Shown here: positions 37,119-46,601 of the stretch, in pieces | Numbering within the stretch: position 1 is the stretch's first letter | How the letters are laid out: every line of letters starts with the position of its first letter | From: Pseudoalteromonas caenipelagi | GTDB taxonomy: Bacteria; Pseudomonadota; Gammaproteobacteria; Enterobacterales; Alteromonadaceae | Direction: 5' to 3' | Assembly (NCBI RefSeq): GCF_013140855.1 | Contig: NZ_JABBPG010000001.1 | Coordinates: 744,001 to 808,000, forward strand | DNA length: 64,000 bases | Position numbers and translations under genes: made by a program | Notes under the pieces: generated by a model | What the model was told of the DNA's origin: nothing | Database searches by the model: none | Seen by the model: only the letters and a program-made list of their open reading frames with translations

Positions 37119-38252
37119 TTAAACGCTGACAAAAATCTTTCGTTTATACATCCAATGCAGCACTAATAACTGCACAGATAGCAACGCTAAAACACTTAAC
37201 AATGGCTGCCAATTTGGCGCAGCCGCAGCGACTATCCCACCAAATACACTAAGGCTAATATAGTTCCAATTTACCAAAGATGAGGCTAGATAAATAATAA
37301 TTGAATTTGCACCAATAATGATAAATGGGTAAGCCAATTTTTGTGTATTAAGTAAATCAACTGATGCATAAAATATGGCAAAAAGTATGGCACTCCACCC
37401 AACTGTAACGAGCACAAATGAACTAGTCCAAAGCTCTTTATTTACAGGGAAAGACAAATCCCATAACCAACCTAAGAGTAAACAACTAAAACCTGCGCCA
37501 AAGAGCACAGCGACACTGCGCCATTGACCAAACAGTTCAGCTCTTGCGATAAAGCGCCCAACAAAAACTCCTGCGAGTGCGTTTACAATGGCAGGCAAGC
37601 TCGATAACACGCCTTCAGGGTCAACAACTCTAGCCTGATAACTTATGCCTGGTAAAAAGTGTTTATCAAACCAAGCATTCCAACTGCCAGCACCAGTAGC
37701 AGAGAGATCGCCCGCAACTCCCCCTGGTAAAGGGATAAAACACAGCAATATCCAATAAAAAAGTAAAATACCAACAGCAACGTAAGCTTGAGTACGCGCA
37801 CTGGTATGCCAAACAAGTAACGCACAGAAAAACCATGCCACCGCAATCCGCCCCAATACACTTGCGTAGCGTATTTCATCTAATGCGGCAGGTATACCTG
37901 TTCCCCAACCGTGGTTATATAAAACTCCAAGTAGGCACAGTAGCAAGAGTCTTTTTAACGCTTTTTGATAATATGATTTTCGCTCACCAAAAGGTAAATG
38001 ATCAATGCGCTTTGGTGCTAGTCCCATCGCGACGCCAGAGAGAAAAATAAAAAGAGGAAAAATAAGATCATAAAAGGTAAAACCATGCCAAGGACTGTGC
38101 ACAGTGTGTGCTTCGAACAACTTCCAGCCTTGCCAACCCGTAAGCACAAACAGTGCGGCAAATATTGATTGCCCCCCTAAAATCCAAAACATATCCATGC
38201 CTCGTAACGCATCAAGGGATGCCAGGCGCTTTTTAGTGGTATTTGTTGCCAT
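37119..38252 (-). CDS. nagX: Transmembrane acyltransferase-like protein NagX
   Basis: This inner-membrane protein of 377 residues has about ten hydrophobic segments. It begins KKRLASLDALRGMDMFWIL and continues FTFYDLIFPLFIFLSGVAMG, as in the DUF5009/HGSNAT-like family. In marine gammaproteobacteria nagX sits in chitin/GlcNAc regulons and is thought to help sugar entry or modification, unproven. ATG 38252 has GAGG six bases upstream. Longer starts (38264, 38291) fall at or within a terminator hairpin. Confidence 0.8.
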   Translation of the reverse strand: MATNTTKKRLASLDALRGMDMFWILGGQSIFAALFVLTGWQGWKLFEAHTVHSPWHGFTFYDLIFPLFIFLSGVAMGLAPKRIDHLPFGERKSYYQKALKRLLLLCLLGVLYNHGWGTGIPAALDEIRYASVLGRIAVAWFFCALLVWHTSARTQAYVAVGILLFYWILLCFIPLPGGVAGDLSATGAGSWNAWFDKHFLPGISYQARVVDPEGVLSSLPAIVNALAGVFVGRFIARAELFGQWRSVAVLFGAGFSCLLLGWLWDLSFPVNKELWTSSFVLVTVGWSAILFAIFYASVDLLNTQKLAYPFIIIGANSIIIYLASSLVNWNYISLSVFGGIVAAAAPNWQPLLSVLALLSVQLLVLHWMYKRKIFVSV

Positions 38253-38265
38253 AGGGAGCCTCATA

Positions 38266-38296
38266 AAAACAAAAGCCCCGTTAAACTGCAACGGGG
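38266..38296 (-). terminator. Terminator-like hairpin between nagA and nagX
   Basis: On the minus strand CCCCGTT/AACGGGG pairs around a 7-nt loop, followed by CTTTTGTTTTTA that runs into the nagX ribosome-binding site. It could lower nagX expression relative to nagK-nagA. Confidence 0.65.
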
Positions 38297-38315
38297 TTTT
38301 TCTTCAGGGAAAAAA

Positions 38316-39440
38316 CTAAATCTTTTGGCCTGCAATGTACGTTGCATTTGCAAACAAAGAATCATCGAGCAAAACAAAGTCTGCATCTGCACCCTCTGCT
38401 AAATGACCTTTGTTAGGAAGGTTTAAATACTGTGCGGGATATAAAGATGCCATACGCAGGCTCTCTCCAAGCGCAATATCCAAATCACTCACCGTATTAC
38501 GTACTGCACTTGCCATATCCAGCACACTGCCAGCGAGTTCACCTGTGGTTGAGTTTAGTCGATCTCCAGTGCGTATCACCTTACGGCCATCAAAGAAGTC
38601 AAACTCCATATCATCTGTACCCACCGGAGGCATAGCATCTGTCACCAACATAACTTTGCCGCGTTGTTTTGTTCTTATAGCAAGTTTCGCTGACGTGCTA
38701 TGCACATGATGTCCGTCAACAATCAAACCACACCAACTGTTATTGTCCCAAAGTGCCGCACCCACAACGCCAGGCTCACGAGAAGTAAATGCCGACATAG
38801 CGTTAAACAAATGGGTAAAGCCATCCGCTCCCACTCGCAATGCTTTCATGGTTGTATCAAAATCAGCGTTTGAGTGGCCAATACTGACTTTTACGCCCAA
38901 TTTAACCAAGCGTTCAATGTCACTAAGTGGCACCGTTTCAGGAGCCAACGTCACCATTTTGATACCTAAGTCTTGGCGTTCGTAAATAGCAAACTCTTCA
39001 TCGGAAATAGCACGAATATACTGCTCGCTGTGAGTCCCTTTTTTAGGGTGTGATAAATGCGGACCTTCAAAGTGTATGCCTACAATACCAGCTTGATTAT
39101 TTGCAATAGCCTGAGCCACCGCATCAGCGGCAGCCGACATCACTTCAACTTTATCAGTTATAAGGGTAGGCATAATAGCTGTCGACCCAAATTGGCCGTG
39201 TGCTGATAATATTTTTGCTAGGCAATCAGTACTTTGTTCAGCATTAAAAAAAGCGCCACCGCCACCATTCACTTGAACATCAATAAAACCAGGCGCAACT
39301 AGACCATTTAACTGCTGAGCAGGCTCGTGTGTATTATCAATCTCAAAACTTATTTTGCCCTGCTCTACGGCAAAAACTACATTTTCTTTAAAATCATAGC
39401 CATCAAAAAATTTTGATGCCTTATATAATTGCCTAGTCAT
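38316..39440 (-). CDS. nagA: N-acetylglucosamine-6-phosphate deacetylase
   Basis: NagA removes the acetyl group from GlcNAc-6-P to give GlcN-6-P for NagB. The 374-residue amidohydrolase has PGFIDVQVNGGGG near 51-63, the metal-site run GIHFEGPHLSHPKKGTH near 124-140, FTHLFNAMSAF near 212, and LVTDAMPPVG. Its ATG overlaps the nagK stop (TAATG), so the two are translationally coupled. Confidence 0.95.
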   Translation of the reverse strand: MTRQLYKASKFFDGYDFKENVVFAVEQGKISFEIDNTHEPAQQLNGLVAPGFIDVQVNGGGGAFFNAEQSTDCLAKILSAHGQFGSTAIMPTLITDKVEVMSAAADAVAQAIANNQAGIVGIHFEGPHLSHPKKGTHSEQYIRAISDEEFAIYERQDLGIKMVTLAPETVPLSDIERLVKLGVKVSIGHSNADFDTTMKALRVGADGFTHLFNAMSAFTSREPGVVGAALWDNNSWCGLIVDGHHVHSTSAKLAIRTKQRGKVMLVTDAMPPVGTDDMEFDFFDGRKVIRTGDRLNSTTGELAGSVLDMASAVRNTVSDLDIALGESLRMASLYPAQYLNLPNKGHLAEGADADFVLLDDSLFANATYIAGQKI

Positions 39441-40351
39441 TAATTCGCCTTTATTAAGTCCTGTTCCACATTTTTTATTGCAAAGTAAATTGCGCCCATT
39501 TCTGGCGGCTGTTTAGGAAGCTCTACTAATTTTGCAATTTCAGGGTCTAACCATTTATTGAGTGGCTCAGACAAGCCCCCGATCATTGATAAGCGAGGTG
39601 GATTGTTCTCAAGCAGTCTTTTTGCCAGTCGGCTAATGTAGTCTGCGCCTTGCGTAACGATAGAAAGTGCAACTTCATCTTGCTGCTCTGCTGCATCAAA
39701 TACCAAACGCGCGAGCTTTGCATAAACACTTGATGGTTGACCCGCCATTTGTTCAGCAATTCCCATCGCAGTTAACGTGTTAAAATGAGATTTAAATGTT
39801 CCGCTGAGTCTTGTGGTAGGCCCTAGTTCATCCAAGTCTAGTAGAACAGCTTTGGTAGCCTCTAAACCCATCCAAGCACCACTACCAATATCACCTTGCG
39901 CAAAGCCGTGACCACCGTAATTAACCGACTCACCATTTACAATAGAAAAACCACAGGAACCAGTACCAGTAATAATCACCGCTCCATCTTGTCCTTCGTG
40001 TGCTCCTATACATGCTGTATGCAAATCGGTAGTTAGAAACATTTGTTGAAACGGGTGATCCCACTGCATTATTTTGTCATAAAGCGCAGGTAGGTTTACA
40101 CCGGCAAGACCCATTCCTGCATTTAGTTCATGCACTTGTTCAACACGTAAACCCGCATCTTGCAATGCGAGCTGGGTCGAAACCATAATTGACTCTAACG
40201 TACGTTCAAGACCATGAAGTGGATTAGCAGGCCCTCCAAGACCTGTGCCTAATACACCGTGTTGTTTTGAGTAGATAGTAGCGCGGCATTTTGTTCCTCC
40301 GCCGTCTATACCTATATATAACTGGTCTTGTTGCACCTGTTTAGCCATCAT
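39440..40351 (-). CDS. nagK: N-acetylglucosamine kinase, BadF/BadG/BcrA ATPase type
   Basis: This kinase phosphorylates GlcNAc at O6. The 303-residue protein has LYIGIDGGGTKCRATI near 10-25 and VIITGTGSCGFSI near 126, typical of BadF-type (eukaryotic NagK-like) kinases rather than the ROK type of E. coli. The start at ATG 40351 has AGAGGT seven bases upstream. The frame could open at TTG 40384. It is first in the nagK-nagA-nagX operon, 87 bp after the NagR-like site. Confidence 0.88.
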   Translation of the reverse strand: MMAKQVQQDQLYIGIDGGGTKCRATIYSKQHGVLGTGLGGPANPLHGLERTLESIMVSTQLALQDAGLRVEQVHELNAGMGLAGVNLPALYDKIMQWDHPFQQMFLTTDLHTACIGAHEGQDGAVIITGTGSCGFSIVNGESVNYGGHGFAQGDIGSGAWMGLEATKAVLLDLDELGPTTRLSGTFKSHFNTLTAMGIAEQMAGQPSSVYAKLARLVFDAAEQQDEVALSIVTQGADYISRLAKRLLENNPPRLSMIGGLSEPLNKWLDPEIAKLVELPKQPPEMGAIYFAIKNVEQDLIKAN

Positions 40352-40437
40352 GTAGCGACCTCTATCGAATTGGGGTTGGCTCAATTTTATAGTTATTGCT
40401 GAGCATTGAGTCGTGTTGAATTAATGTTACACACAAA

Positions 40438-40453
40438 ATGACAGCGTTGTCAT
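40438..40453. promoter_or_regulatory. NagR-type operator upstream of nagK-nagA-nagX
   Basis: ATGACAGCGTTGTCAT is the reverse complement of the site before nagB. It lies 87 bp before the chosen nagK start, so one repressor probably controls both units. Confidence 0.75.
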
Positions 40454-40597
40454 TAAATTTTTGATAAAATTTCTTAACAATGAAAAATTCTAATATTGCA
40501 TAGAATCTAAAGGTTGTCAGCGTAAATTTGCCATTCGTATTGAAGTTTTAGGGACGAAACTTACAGCTTGTGGCTTTTAAAATACTGATTAATAAAA

Positions 40598-40630
40598 TAA
40601 AAAGAGCGGCTATGCCGCTCTTTTTATTTT
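40598..40630. terminator. Intrinsic terminator after the 2OG oxygenase gene
   Basis: AAAAAGAGCGGC-TAT-GCCGCTCTTTTTATT has A and T runs on both sides. It overlaps the stop codon of the minus-strand oxygenase gene. Confidence 0.85.
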
Positions 40631-41466
40631 ACGCCTAACTCTGTTAGTCGCTCTTGTAAGTAGCTATCTGCGGTATAACGCTCAGACAATACAACATCAG
40701 GGCGTGGGTGCAAGAATAGCGGTAGCGATATTCTTGATTTTGTCGATGCTTTTCCTGTTGGGTTAATTACGCGGTGAATTGTTGATGGGAAATAGCCACC
40801 TGATGCTTCTTGCAGCATGTCACCAATATTGATAATTAATGAACCAAAATCACATGGCACATCTAGCCAACCACCCTCTTTTGTTTGTACCTGTAGACCT
40901 GGCTCATTCGCAGCAGGCAATACCGTTAATAGGTTAATATCACCATGAGCTGCAGCGCGGATAGCACCTGGCTCTTCATCACCGGTCATTGGCGGGTAAT
41001 GGAGTATACGCAGCAATGTTTGCTCAGAATTAGCAATCATATCTTTTAAGTCGATAGAAAATTTCGCACGCACCTCTTGTGGTGCTTGCGCTTGTACCCA
41101 GCTCAATAGTGTGGCGGCAAATTCATTTGCTAGTCGATAGTATTCACGGATCTCTGCTTCTAATTGAGCTGGTACACGACCTTTGGGATATACGTGAAAA
41201 TATTCTTTTATGTCTTTTACAGTGAAACCTTTTGCTACCTCAGATACATCTGGTGGAAAGTAACCATCCTGAGTCTCTTTGTCGAACAAAAACTCATGCT
41301 TTTGTTCAGAGTTAAAGAACGCTTGCCAATTTTTATAAATCGATTCTACGAGCTCTTGAGGGATTGGATGATTTTTTAATACACCGAAGCCTGTATTGCG
41401 TAGAGATTCGACAAATTGTGCGGCTGCGTCAGGCGCTTGATAATCGACCGTAGGTAATTGTTGCAT
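40624..41466 (-). CDS. 2-oxoglutarate/Fe(II)-dependent oxygenase, isopenicillin N synthase-like
   Basis: This 280-residue protein has the iron triad His-x-Asp in RAAAHGDINLLTVLP near 172-186 and the distal His in FPSTIHRVINP near 233. The co-substrate Arg-x-Ser is in SRISLPLFLHPRPD. The N-terminal half (NTGFGVLKNHPIP) is the DIOX_N domain. The family includes plant-like hydroxylases and IPNS. No pathway genes are adjacent, so the substrate is unknown. Confidence 0.82.
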   Translation of the reverse strand: MQQLPTVDYQAPDAAAQFVESLRNTGFGVLKNHPIPQELVESIYKNWQAFFNSEQKHEFLFDKETQDGYFPPDVSEVAKGFTVKDIKEYFHVYPKGRVPAQLEAEIREYYRLANEFAATLLSWVQAQAPQEVRAKFSIDLKDMIANSEQTLLRILHYPPMTGDEEPGAIRAAAHGDINLLTVLPAANEPGLQVQTKEGGWLDVPCDFGSLIINIGDMLQEASGGYFPSTIHRVINPTGKASTKSRISLPLFLHPRPDVVLSERYTADSYLQERLTELGVK

Positions 41467-41754
41467 ATTGATTCCACTTGATTATTGCATGAATTCACTG
41501 GTAAATAAGCAATTGGTATTCTAACCCCGCCTATCTTAGTGCATATACTGTATAGATAGCTGGCGAGCATAGTTAAATACGCCTCTCCAGATAAGGACTT
41601 TTGTCCTCTTCCACTTTTAGTTATGCACTATTTTGAGCCAGATCAAATTTGTCAAAATGCACCACACAAATAAAGCTGGCTAAGCTAAATATAGCATTGC
41701 TTAGGCAAAGCACTTAGATTGTGTTTGTCCACAGGCTTTGCCCTTAACAAAAAT

Positions 41755-42564
41755 TTACTTGCAGTTTGGTTTTCTACCCGCCTGCCAAGCCATTTGTTTT
41801 AGCTCGTTTGCGTTAGTCATACCACTTTGTAAATTAGCTATACGAGTTTGCGGTGCTGGGTGAGTAGACATAAACTCAGCTGGGCGCTCACCGCCAGAAG
41901 CTGCCTCCATATTTTGCCAAAGGTCAACTGAGCCTTGTGGATCAAAACCCGCTTTCGCCATCAAATCTAAACCTATAATGTCTGCTTCACTTTCATGAGA
42001 GCGACTAAATGGTAAAGCAACACCAAACTGAGCACCTAAGCCGAGCCCTTGCATAATAGCTTCTCGGTACTGCACGTCGCCCATTTGTAAAGCGACATTG
42101 CTAGCTTGTAGACCAAACTGCAACAAACTGTTTTGCGATACACGTTCGTTCGCATGTTGTGCAATAACATGCCCTACTTCATGGCCCATTACCGCCGCAA
42201 GTTGGTGCTGGTTTTTAGCAACCTTTAGCAGACCAGTATGTACACCAATCTTACCTCCAGGTAGTGCAAATGCGTTGGCACTATCTTCTTTAAAAACCAC
42301 AACCTCCCACTGTTGATTTGCATACTCTGCTGGTAGCTGAGTAATTAGGTGGTCGGCAATGCACTGTACATAGGCATTTGTCGATTTATCTGATTCGATA
42401 GCTTGCTGCTCTTTCATTTGCGAAAAGCTAGCAACGCCCATTTCACTCATTTTTTGATCTGAATATAAGGTAATTTGTGTCCGTCCAGTGGGAGAGGTTT
42501 TACATCCCGACACTACCAGAGTCATAACCAAGGCACTGGTCAAAGTAGTAAGCACTTTCTTCAT
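41755..42564 (-). CDS. M48 family metalloprotease lipoprotein (LoiP/YggG-like)
   Basis: This 269-residue protein begins with a lipoprotein signal (lipobox VSGC, then KTSPTGRTQI). It has the zinc motif HEVGH in AAVMGHEVGHVIAQH near 130 and the third ligand in SHESEADIIGLDLMAKAGFDP. The end is MSTHPAPQTRI. These are features of periplasmic M48 quality-control proteases such as E. coli LoiP. The start MKKVLTT at 42564 has GGGA nine bases upstream. Confidence 0.85.
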   Translation of the reverse strand: MKKVLTTLTSALVMTLVVSGCKTSPTGRTQITLYSDQKMSEMGVASFSQMKEQQAIESDKSTNAYVQCIADHLITQLPAEYANQQWEVVVFKEDSANAFALPGGKIGVHTGLLKVAKNQHQLAAVMGHEVGHVIAQHANERVSQNSLLQFGLQASNVALQMGDVQYREAIMQGLGLGAQFGVALPFSRSHESEADIIGLDLMAKAGFDPQGSVDLWQNMEAASGGERPAEFMSTHPAPQTRIANLQSGMTNANELKQMAWQAGRKPNCK

Positions 42565-42743
42565 TCTGTTCATTCCCAATAACATTAAGCTTGCTGCTAG
42601 TTTAAAACATCCTAGCTTCGACTCAAGTAGTCAGCTTTGCAACTATTCATTTTTACCGCAAATAATTGCTATTCAACTATTAACTTAAGCTTAATTGCGC
42701 CCTTACCGTTATAATGGACAAAAGTTATCTTGTGTGAGTACTC

Positions 42744-43934
42744 GTGCAACATTCTCATTTTCTTGGTCGATTATTTTTGCCTTTATTGGCAAGTATTGTG
42801 GCATTAACGCCATTAGCAATAGATTTATATTTACCAGCAATGCTCGCAATTGCACAGCAATTAAACACCTCACTTGAGCAGGTTCAAGTTTCCTTGAGCA
42901 GTTATCTGGCAGGCTATGCGATGGGCATGCTTGTTTTCGGCCCACTTGCAGATAGGTTTTCACGCACACTCTTAGCACGTATCGGGTTATTGGGCTTTGC
43001 TATCAGCTCGGCCTTACTTGCCATGACGACCAATATTGAGCTATTCAACATTTTGCGGGTTGTGCAAGCATTTACAGGTGCTGCAGCAAGTGTTGTGGTT
43101 CCAGGGATCATTCGCCACTATTACCAACAAGACACAGCTAAAGGCATGTCTTATGTGTCAATGATCATGATGTTAGCGCCTTTACTCGCCCCAAGTATTG
43201 GTGCAGCACTGATGTTAATTTGGCACTGGAGTGCAATATTTTGGTCGCTTGCCCTATATGCATTACTCGTATTAGCTTGCTGTTTTTATGCCGATATAGA
43301 CGTACCAAGCTTTAACAAAAGTAAAATATCACTGTCATTTTTCCTAAAAAACTATCGCGTTGTGCTGTCTAATAAAAAAAGCCGTTTTGACATACTTACA
43401 TCCATGTCAGCGTCGTTTGCATTCTTTTGTTTTTTAACGTCAGTTCCATTTATTTATCTTGACTACTTTTCGGTATCTGAGCAGTTATTCGGCATTCTTT
43501 TTGCGCTTAATGTGATGGCCCTGATGTTTGGCAACTTTTTAAATACCCGTCTTGTACCAAGGCTAGGCTCTAGACGAATGCTGTTTTTGGGCCTAATGAT
43601 AGGTTTGCTTGTGGGTAGTGCCCTCGTAATTGAAAGTATGATGTCTGTGAATGTTTGGTTATTTGCCAGTACCGTTGCCCCGTTAATGATGAGTTTGGGG
43701 ATCATTGCAAGCAATGCTGATGCCCTTATTTTAATCGCGTTTGAGCAGCATTCGGGCACAGCCACAGCTGTAATTGGTACACTGCGCTTTGGCAGTGGTG
43801 CTCTCGTAGGCCCAATTTTAGCGTTTATTGAACCGAGCAGCGCAGTACCGTTTTCAGCCCTTATGCTAGGCGCTGTATTGTTATCTATTTGCTATCAAAT
43901 AATCCAAAAATCACGCATAAAAAAAGCCGATTAA
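42744..43934 (+). CDS. Bcr/CflA family multidrug efflux MFS transporter
   Basis: This 396-residue inner-membrane protein has 12 predicted helices. The N-terminus PLAIDLYLPAMLAIAQQL and the motif A-like loop FGPLADRFSRTLLARIG near 60-80 are typical of drug:H+ antiporters of the Bcr/CflA group. The RQA-type region appears as RVVQAFTGAAASVVVPGIIR. The start is GTG at 42744. Its stop codon lies inside the terminator. Confidence 0.85.
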   Translation: MQHSHFLGRLFLPLLASIVALTPLAIDLYLPAMLAIAQQLNTSLEQVQVSLSSYLAGYAMGMLVFGPLADRFSRTLLARIGLLGFAISSALLAMTTNIELFNILRVVQAFTGAAASVVVPGIIRHYYQQDTAKGMSYVSMIMMLAPLLAPSIGAALMLIWHWSAIFWSLALYALLVLACCFYADIDVPSFNKSKISLSFFLKNYRVVLSNKKSRFDILTSMSASFAFFCFLTSVPFIYLDYFSVSEQLFGILFALNVMALMFGNFLNTRLVPRLGSRRMLFLGLMIGLLVGSALVIESMMSVNVWLFASTVAPLMMSLGIIASNADALILIAFEQHSGTATAVIGTLRFGSGALVGPILAFIEPSSAVPFSALMLGAVLLSICYQIIQKSRIKKAD

Positions 43935-43946
43935 CATCGGCTTTTT
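43921..43946. terminator. Bidirectional intrinsic terminator
   Basis: AAAAAGCCGAT-TAAC-ATCGGCTTTTT contains the TAA of the MFS gene in its loop and also serves the convergent grpE. Confidence 0.85.
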
Positions 43947-43963
43947 ACGTCTAAAAATGCAAC

Positions 43964-44566
43964 TTACTCTGCTTCTTTAGATACCATCACCATTGCAGGA
44001 CGTAATAAACGACCATTCAATGTATAACCTTTTTGCATTACCGCAAGTACGGTGTTTGGCGAAACATCATTGCTAGGTTGAATAGACATCGCTTGATGTA
44101 AATCAGGGTTAAATGTTTCACCTTGTGGATTAACCATTTCAACACCGAACTTCGAAAGTGCATCTGCGAAGCTCTTAAGCGTCATATCAATCCCCTCAAG
44201 CACTGGCTTTAAGGTTTCGTTTTCTTTGTCAGAAAACTCAATTGCACGTTCAAGGTTATCCAGCACAGGTAACAACTCGTTTGCGAACTTTTCTAATGCA
44301 AACTTATGTGCTTTTTCAACATCTTGTGCAGCTCTACGACGCATATTTTCAACATCAGCAGCAGCTCTTACCACACTGTCTTGTTGATCTTTGATCGTTT
44401 GCTTTGCTGCTTCAAGCTCAGCGTAAAGGCCTGCAATTTCTTCTTCAGGGCTTAGCTCTGTTTGCGTTTGCGCTTCTTCTTGCTCTGTTTCTTGTGTTTG
44501 AGCCGCTTGCTCTACTTGCTCAGCAGCTTCTTGTTCATGTTCAGGGGCATTGGTTTGCTCAGACAT
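43964..44566 (-). CDS. grpE: Nucleotide exchange factor GrpE
   Basis: GrpE releases ADP from DnaK. The 200-residue protein has an acidic, Glu/Gln-rich N-terminus. The long helix includes [22 protein letters not shown] near 85-105, and the beta domain at the end has [13 protein letters not shown] and [24 protein letters not shown] 44566 (MSEQTN) follows GGAGAAATC. The open frame to 44683 is upstream sequence. A sigma-32 promoter lies 35-63 bp upstream. Confidence 0.95.
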   Translation of the reverse strand: MSEQTNAPEHEQEAAEQVEQAAQTQETEQEEAQTQTELSPEEEIAGLYAELEAAKQTIKDQQDSVVRAAADVENMRRRAAQDVEKAHKFALEKFANELLPVLDNLERAIEFSDKENETLKPVLEGIDMTLKSFADALSKFGVEMVNPQGETFNPDLHQAMSIQPSNDVSPNTVLAVMQKGYTLNGRLLRPAMVMVSKEAE

Positions 44567-44600
44567 GTAAGATTTCTCCGATTCTTTACAACTGTGGCTA

Positions 44601-44629
44601 ATTATGGGGATTGAAATTTGAGATTCAAG
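44601..44629 (-). promoter_or_regulatory. Sigma-32 (RpoH) promoter of grpE
   Basis: On the minus strand CTTGAAT (44623-44629), a 13-bp spacer and CCCCATAAT (44601-44609) match the heat-shock consensus CTTGAAA-N11-16-CCCCATNT closely. The -35 element includes the TGA stop of the HrcA-like gene. Confidence 0.85.
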
Positions 44630-45569
44630 TCCCGATTGGCGTGATTTGAGAAAATTGTGTAATGATTGCTTCAATTGGTGCATTTACTGGGCAAATTACG
44701 CAAAACCGACTTTGATATTCTCCGTTTTGAAAATATGGCACACTCAAAACCAGAGACTGTTTTACATTGAGCGTGCTTAACTCTTCACCCAATAAAACAG
44801 ATATGCCATTTCTAAACGCAAGTTTGTCTTCAACTTGGTGCAAAAACGACACACCAATATTAAGTTCAGAATCAATATCCAAGCCCTGATATAAAAATCG
44901 TTCACCTACCACAATACTATTGTCAGTACCCAATTGATAATGTAGCTCTCGCGTCCATTGTGCCAATTGATCTCTACAATTTTCTGGGGCGCTGTGCGCC
45001 ATTGCCTTCATACGGTGCAAACCTTCAATCAATGTTTGCTGGCTAAATACCGTGTTCATCCAAGCAGCGAATAAATAACGGTGCTGATCACTGTCATCTT
45101 TGGGCTTGTTGATACAAATATTATGTGACTGACCTGCTCTGTCTATCAATAGAACCAGCCATGAGGCGCTATCAAATGCTAATACCTCAACTCTGAAAAC
45201 AAGTTGAGAGCTGGCTTGTGGTAAACCCACACAACAGCAAATATTAAATTTTTGGCTTAGGCTATGTGCAAACTCAATCAATTGACTTTGCTCTGGTTGC
45301 CAGTAATTAGCAATGTCATGCAACGAAAAATACTCATCTAGCCAGTATTTTAGGCCGGAGTCTGTGGGTACCCTACCAGCTGAGGTGTGCGGTGAATACA
45401 GTAGCCCAAATTTTTCCAATCGAGCCATAGCATTACGTACTGTAGCCGAACAAACAGCCATACCTTTTTGCTTGGCTATTCTGCTAGAAGCCACTGGATG
45501 CCCTTCACCATTGCAGTATAAACTCATTACCGCAGAGAAGATTTGTTGGTCGCGTGCTGTTAATTTCAT
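44625..45569 (-). CDS. HrcA-like heat-shock repressor
   Basis: This 314-residue protein opens like Hrc[45 protein letters not shown] and the signature [18 protein letters not shown] (winged-helix domain, residues 1-75). The remaining GAF-like part is weaker, and the protein is shorter than the usual 340. It sits just before grpE, as hrcA does in many bacteria. No CIRCE inverted repeat is seen upstream of it or of grpE, so its target is unclear. Confidence 0.75.
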   Translation of the reverse strand: MKLTARDQQIFSAVMSLYCNGEGHPVASSRIAKQKGMAVCSATVRNAMARLEKFGLLYSPHTSAGRVPTDSGLKYWLDEYFSLHDIANYWQPEQSQLIEFAHSLSQKFNICCCVGLPQASSQLVFRVEVLAFDSASWLVLLIDRAGQSHNICINKPKDDSDQHRYLFAAWMNTVFSQQTLIEGLHRMKAMAHSAPENCRDQLAQWTRELHYQLGTDNSIVVGERFLYQGLDIDSELNIGVSFLHQVEDKLAFRNGISVLLGEELSTLNVKQSLVLSVPYFQNGEYQSRFCVICPVNAPIEAIITQFSQITPIGT

Positions 45570-45654
45570 ATTATTTATGTAGTGACATCATTTGCCAGTT
45601 TCAAGTGCTGACTTTTTAAGTTAGTCTTGCGCTATTATTATCAAGGAATTCAAC

Positions 45655-46539
45655 ATGACGACTCCCTTCAAAACTATAGGCCTAATTGGAAAGCCTAACC
45701 ATGAAGGCGCGGCGTTGACCTTACAACGCTTATACACCTTTTTGCAAGCACTTGGTTATACCGTTTTAGTTGAGCAGCGAGTTGGTGCGCAAATTTCTAA
45801 CATTGATAACAACGTGCTTACTGAATTGGTCGATCTCGGCAGTCAATGTGACTTAGCCATTGTGGTCGGTGGAGATGGCAATATGCTCGGGGCAGCGCGT
45901 GTATTAGCGCGCTTTGATGTGGCCGTAATCGGAGTTAATCGGGGTAACCTTGGCTTTTTAACCGATCTCAACCCCGAAGGCTTTGAAGCCAGCCTAGAAG
46001 AAGTGCTTAGAGGCGAGTTTATTTCAGAGTCGCGCTTTTTACTAAAAGTAGAAGTATATCGACACGCCCAGCTAAAGAGCGCCAATTTAGCTGTGAACGA
46101 AGCGGTACTGCACGCCGATAAAGTTGCACATATGATAGAATTTGAAGCGTTTATTAATGATGAATTTGTGTTTTCACAACGCTCAGATGGCTTAATCGTG
46201 TCAACGCCAACAGGCTCAACGGCCTACTCTTTATCGGGAGGCGGGCCAATACTCACCCCGCAGCTCAACGCGATGGCGTTGGTACCCATGTTCCCACATA
46301 CACTCTCAAGCAGACCCTTGGTTGTTGATGCAAACAATGAGATCCGCCTAAAGCTAAGTTTAGAAAATACCGATAGCTTGCAAGTAAGCTGTGACAGTCA
46401 TGTGGTTTTGGCACTTCTTCCAGGTGATGAAGTGGTTATTAAAAAAGCAGATAAAACGCTGCGTTTGATCCATCCAAAATCATACTCGTATTACAATGTG
46501 CTCAGACAAAAATTAAATTGGGGCAGTAGGCTTTACTAA
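45655..46539 (+). CDS. nadK: NAD kinase
   Basis: NadK phosphorylates NAD to NADP. The 294-residue protein has the catalytic GGDGN in [18 protein letters not shown] near 64-81, [24 protein letters not shown] near 146, and [22 protein letters not shown]. The length equals that of E. coli NadK. It is divergent from the HrcA-like gene with an 85-bp gap. Confidence 0.96.
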   Translation: MTTPFKTIGLIGKPNHEGAALTLQRLYTFLQALGYTVLVEQRVGAQISNIDNNVLTELVDLGSQCDLAIVVGGDGNMLGAARVLARFDVAVIGVNRGNLGFLTDLNPEGFEASLEEVLRGEFISESRFLLKVEVYRHAQLKSANLAVNEAVLHADKVAHMIEFEAFINDEFVFSQRSDGLIVSTPTGSTAYSLSGGGPILTPQLNAMALVPMFPHTLSSRPLVVDANNEIRLKLSLENTDSLQVSCDSHVVLALLPGDEVVIKKADKTLRLIHPKSYSYYNVLRQKLNWGSRLY

Positions 46540-46601
46540 TGCCTCAAAGATGCCGCAAAATAGAGCCTGTTATTTTTCTAGTTTAGGAAATTTTAGTTGA
46601 T

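Noticed and set aside
44567..44683. A 39-residue N-terminal extension of GrpE.
   Set aside because: It covers the sigma-32 promoter and the end of the HrcA-like gene, and no GrpE has this text; the ATG at 44566 has a ribosome-binding site.
45570..45654. A CIRCE-like half site (AAGTGCTGA) between the HrcA-like gene and nadK.
   Set aside because: Only one half resembles TTAGCACTC-N9-GAGTGCTAA, and no inverted partner lies at the required spacing.
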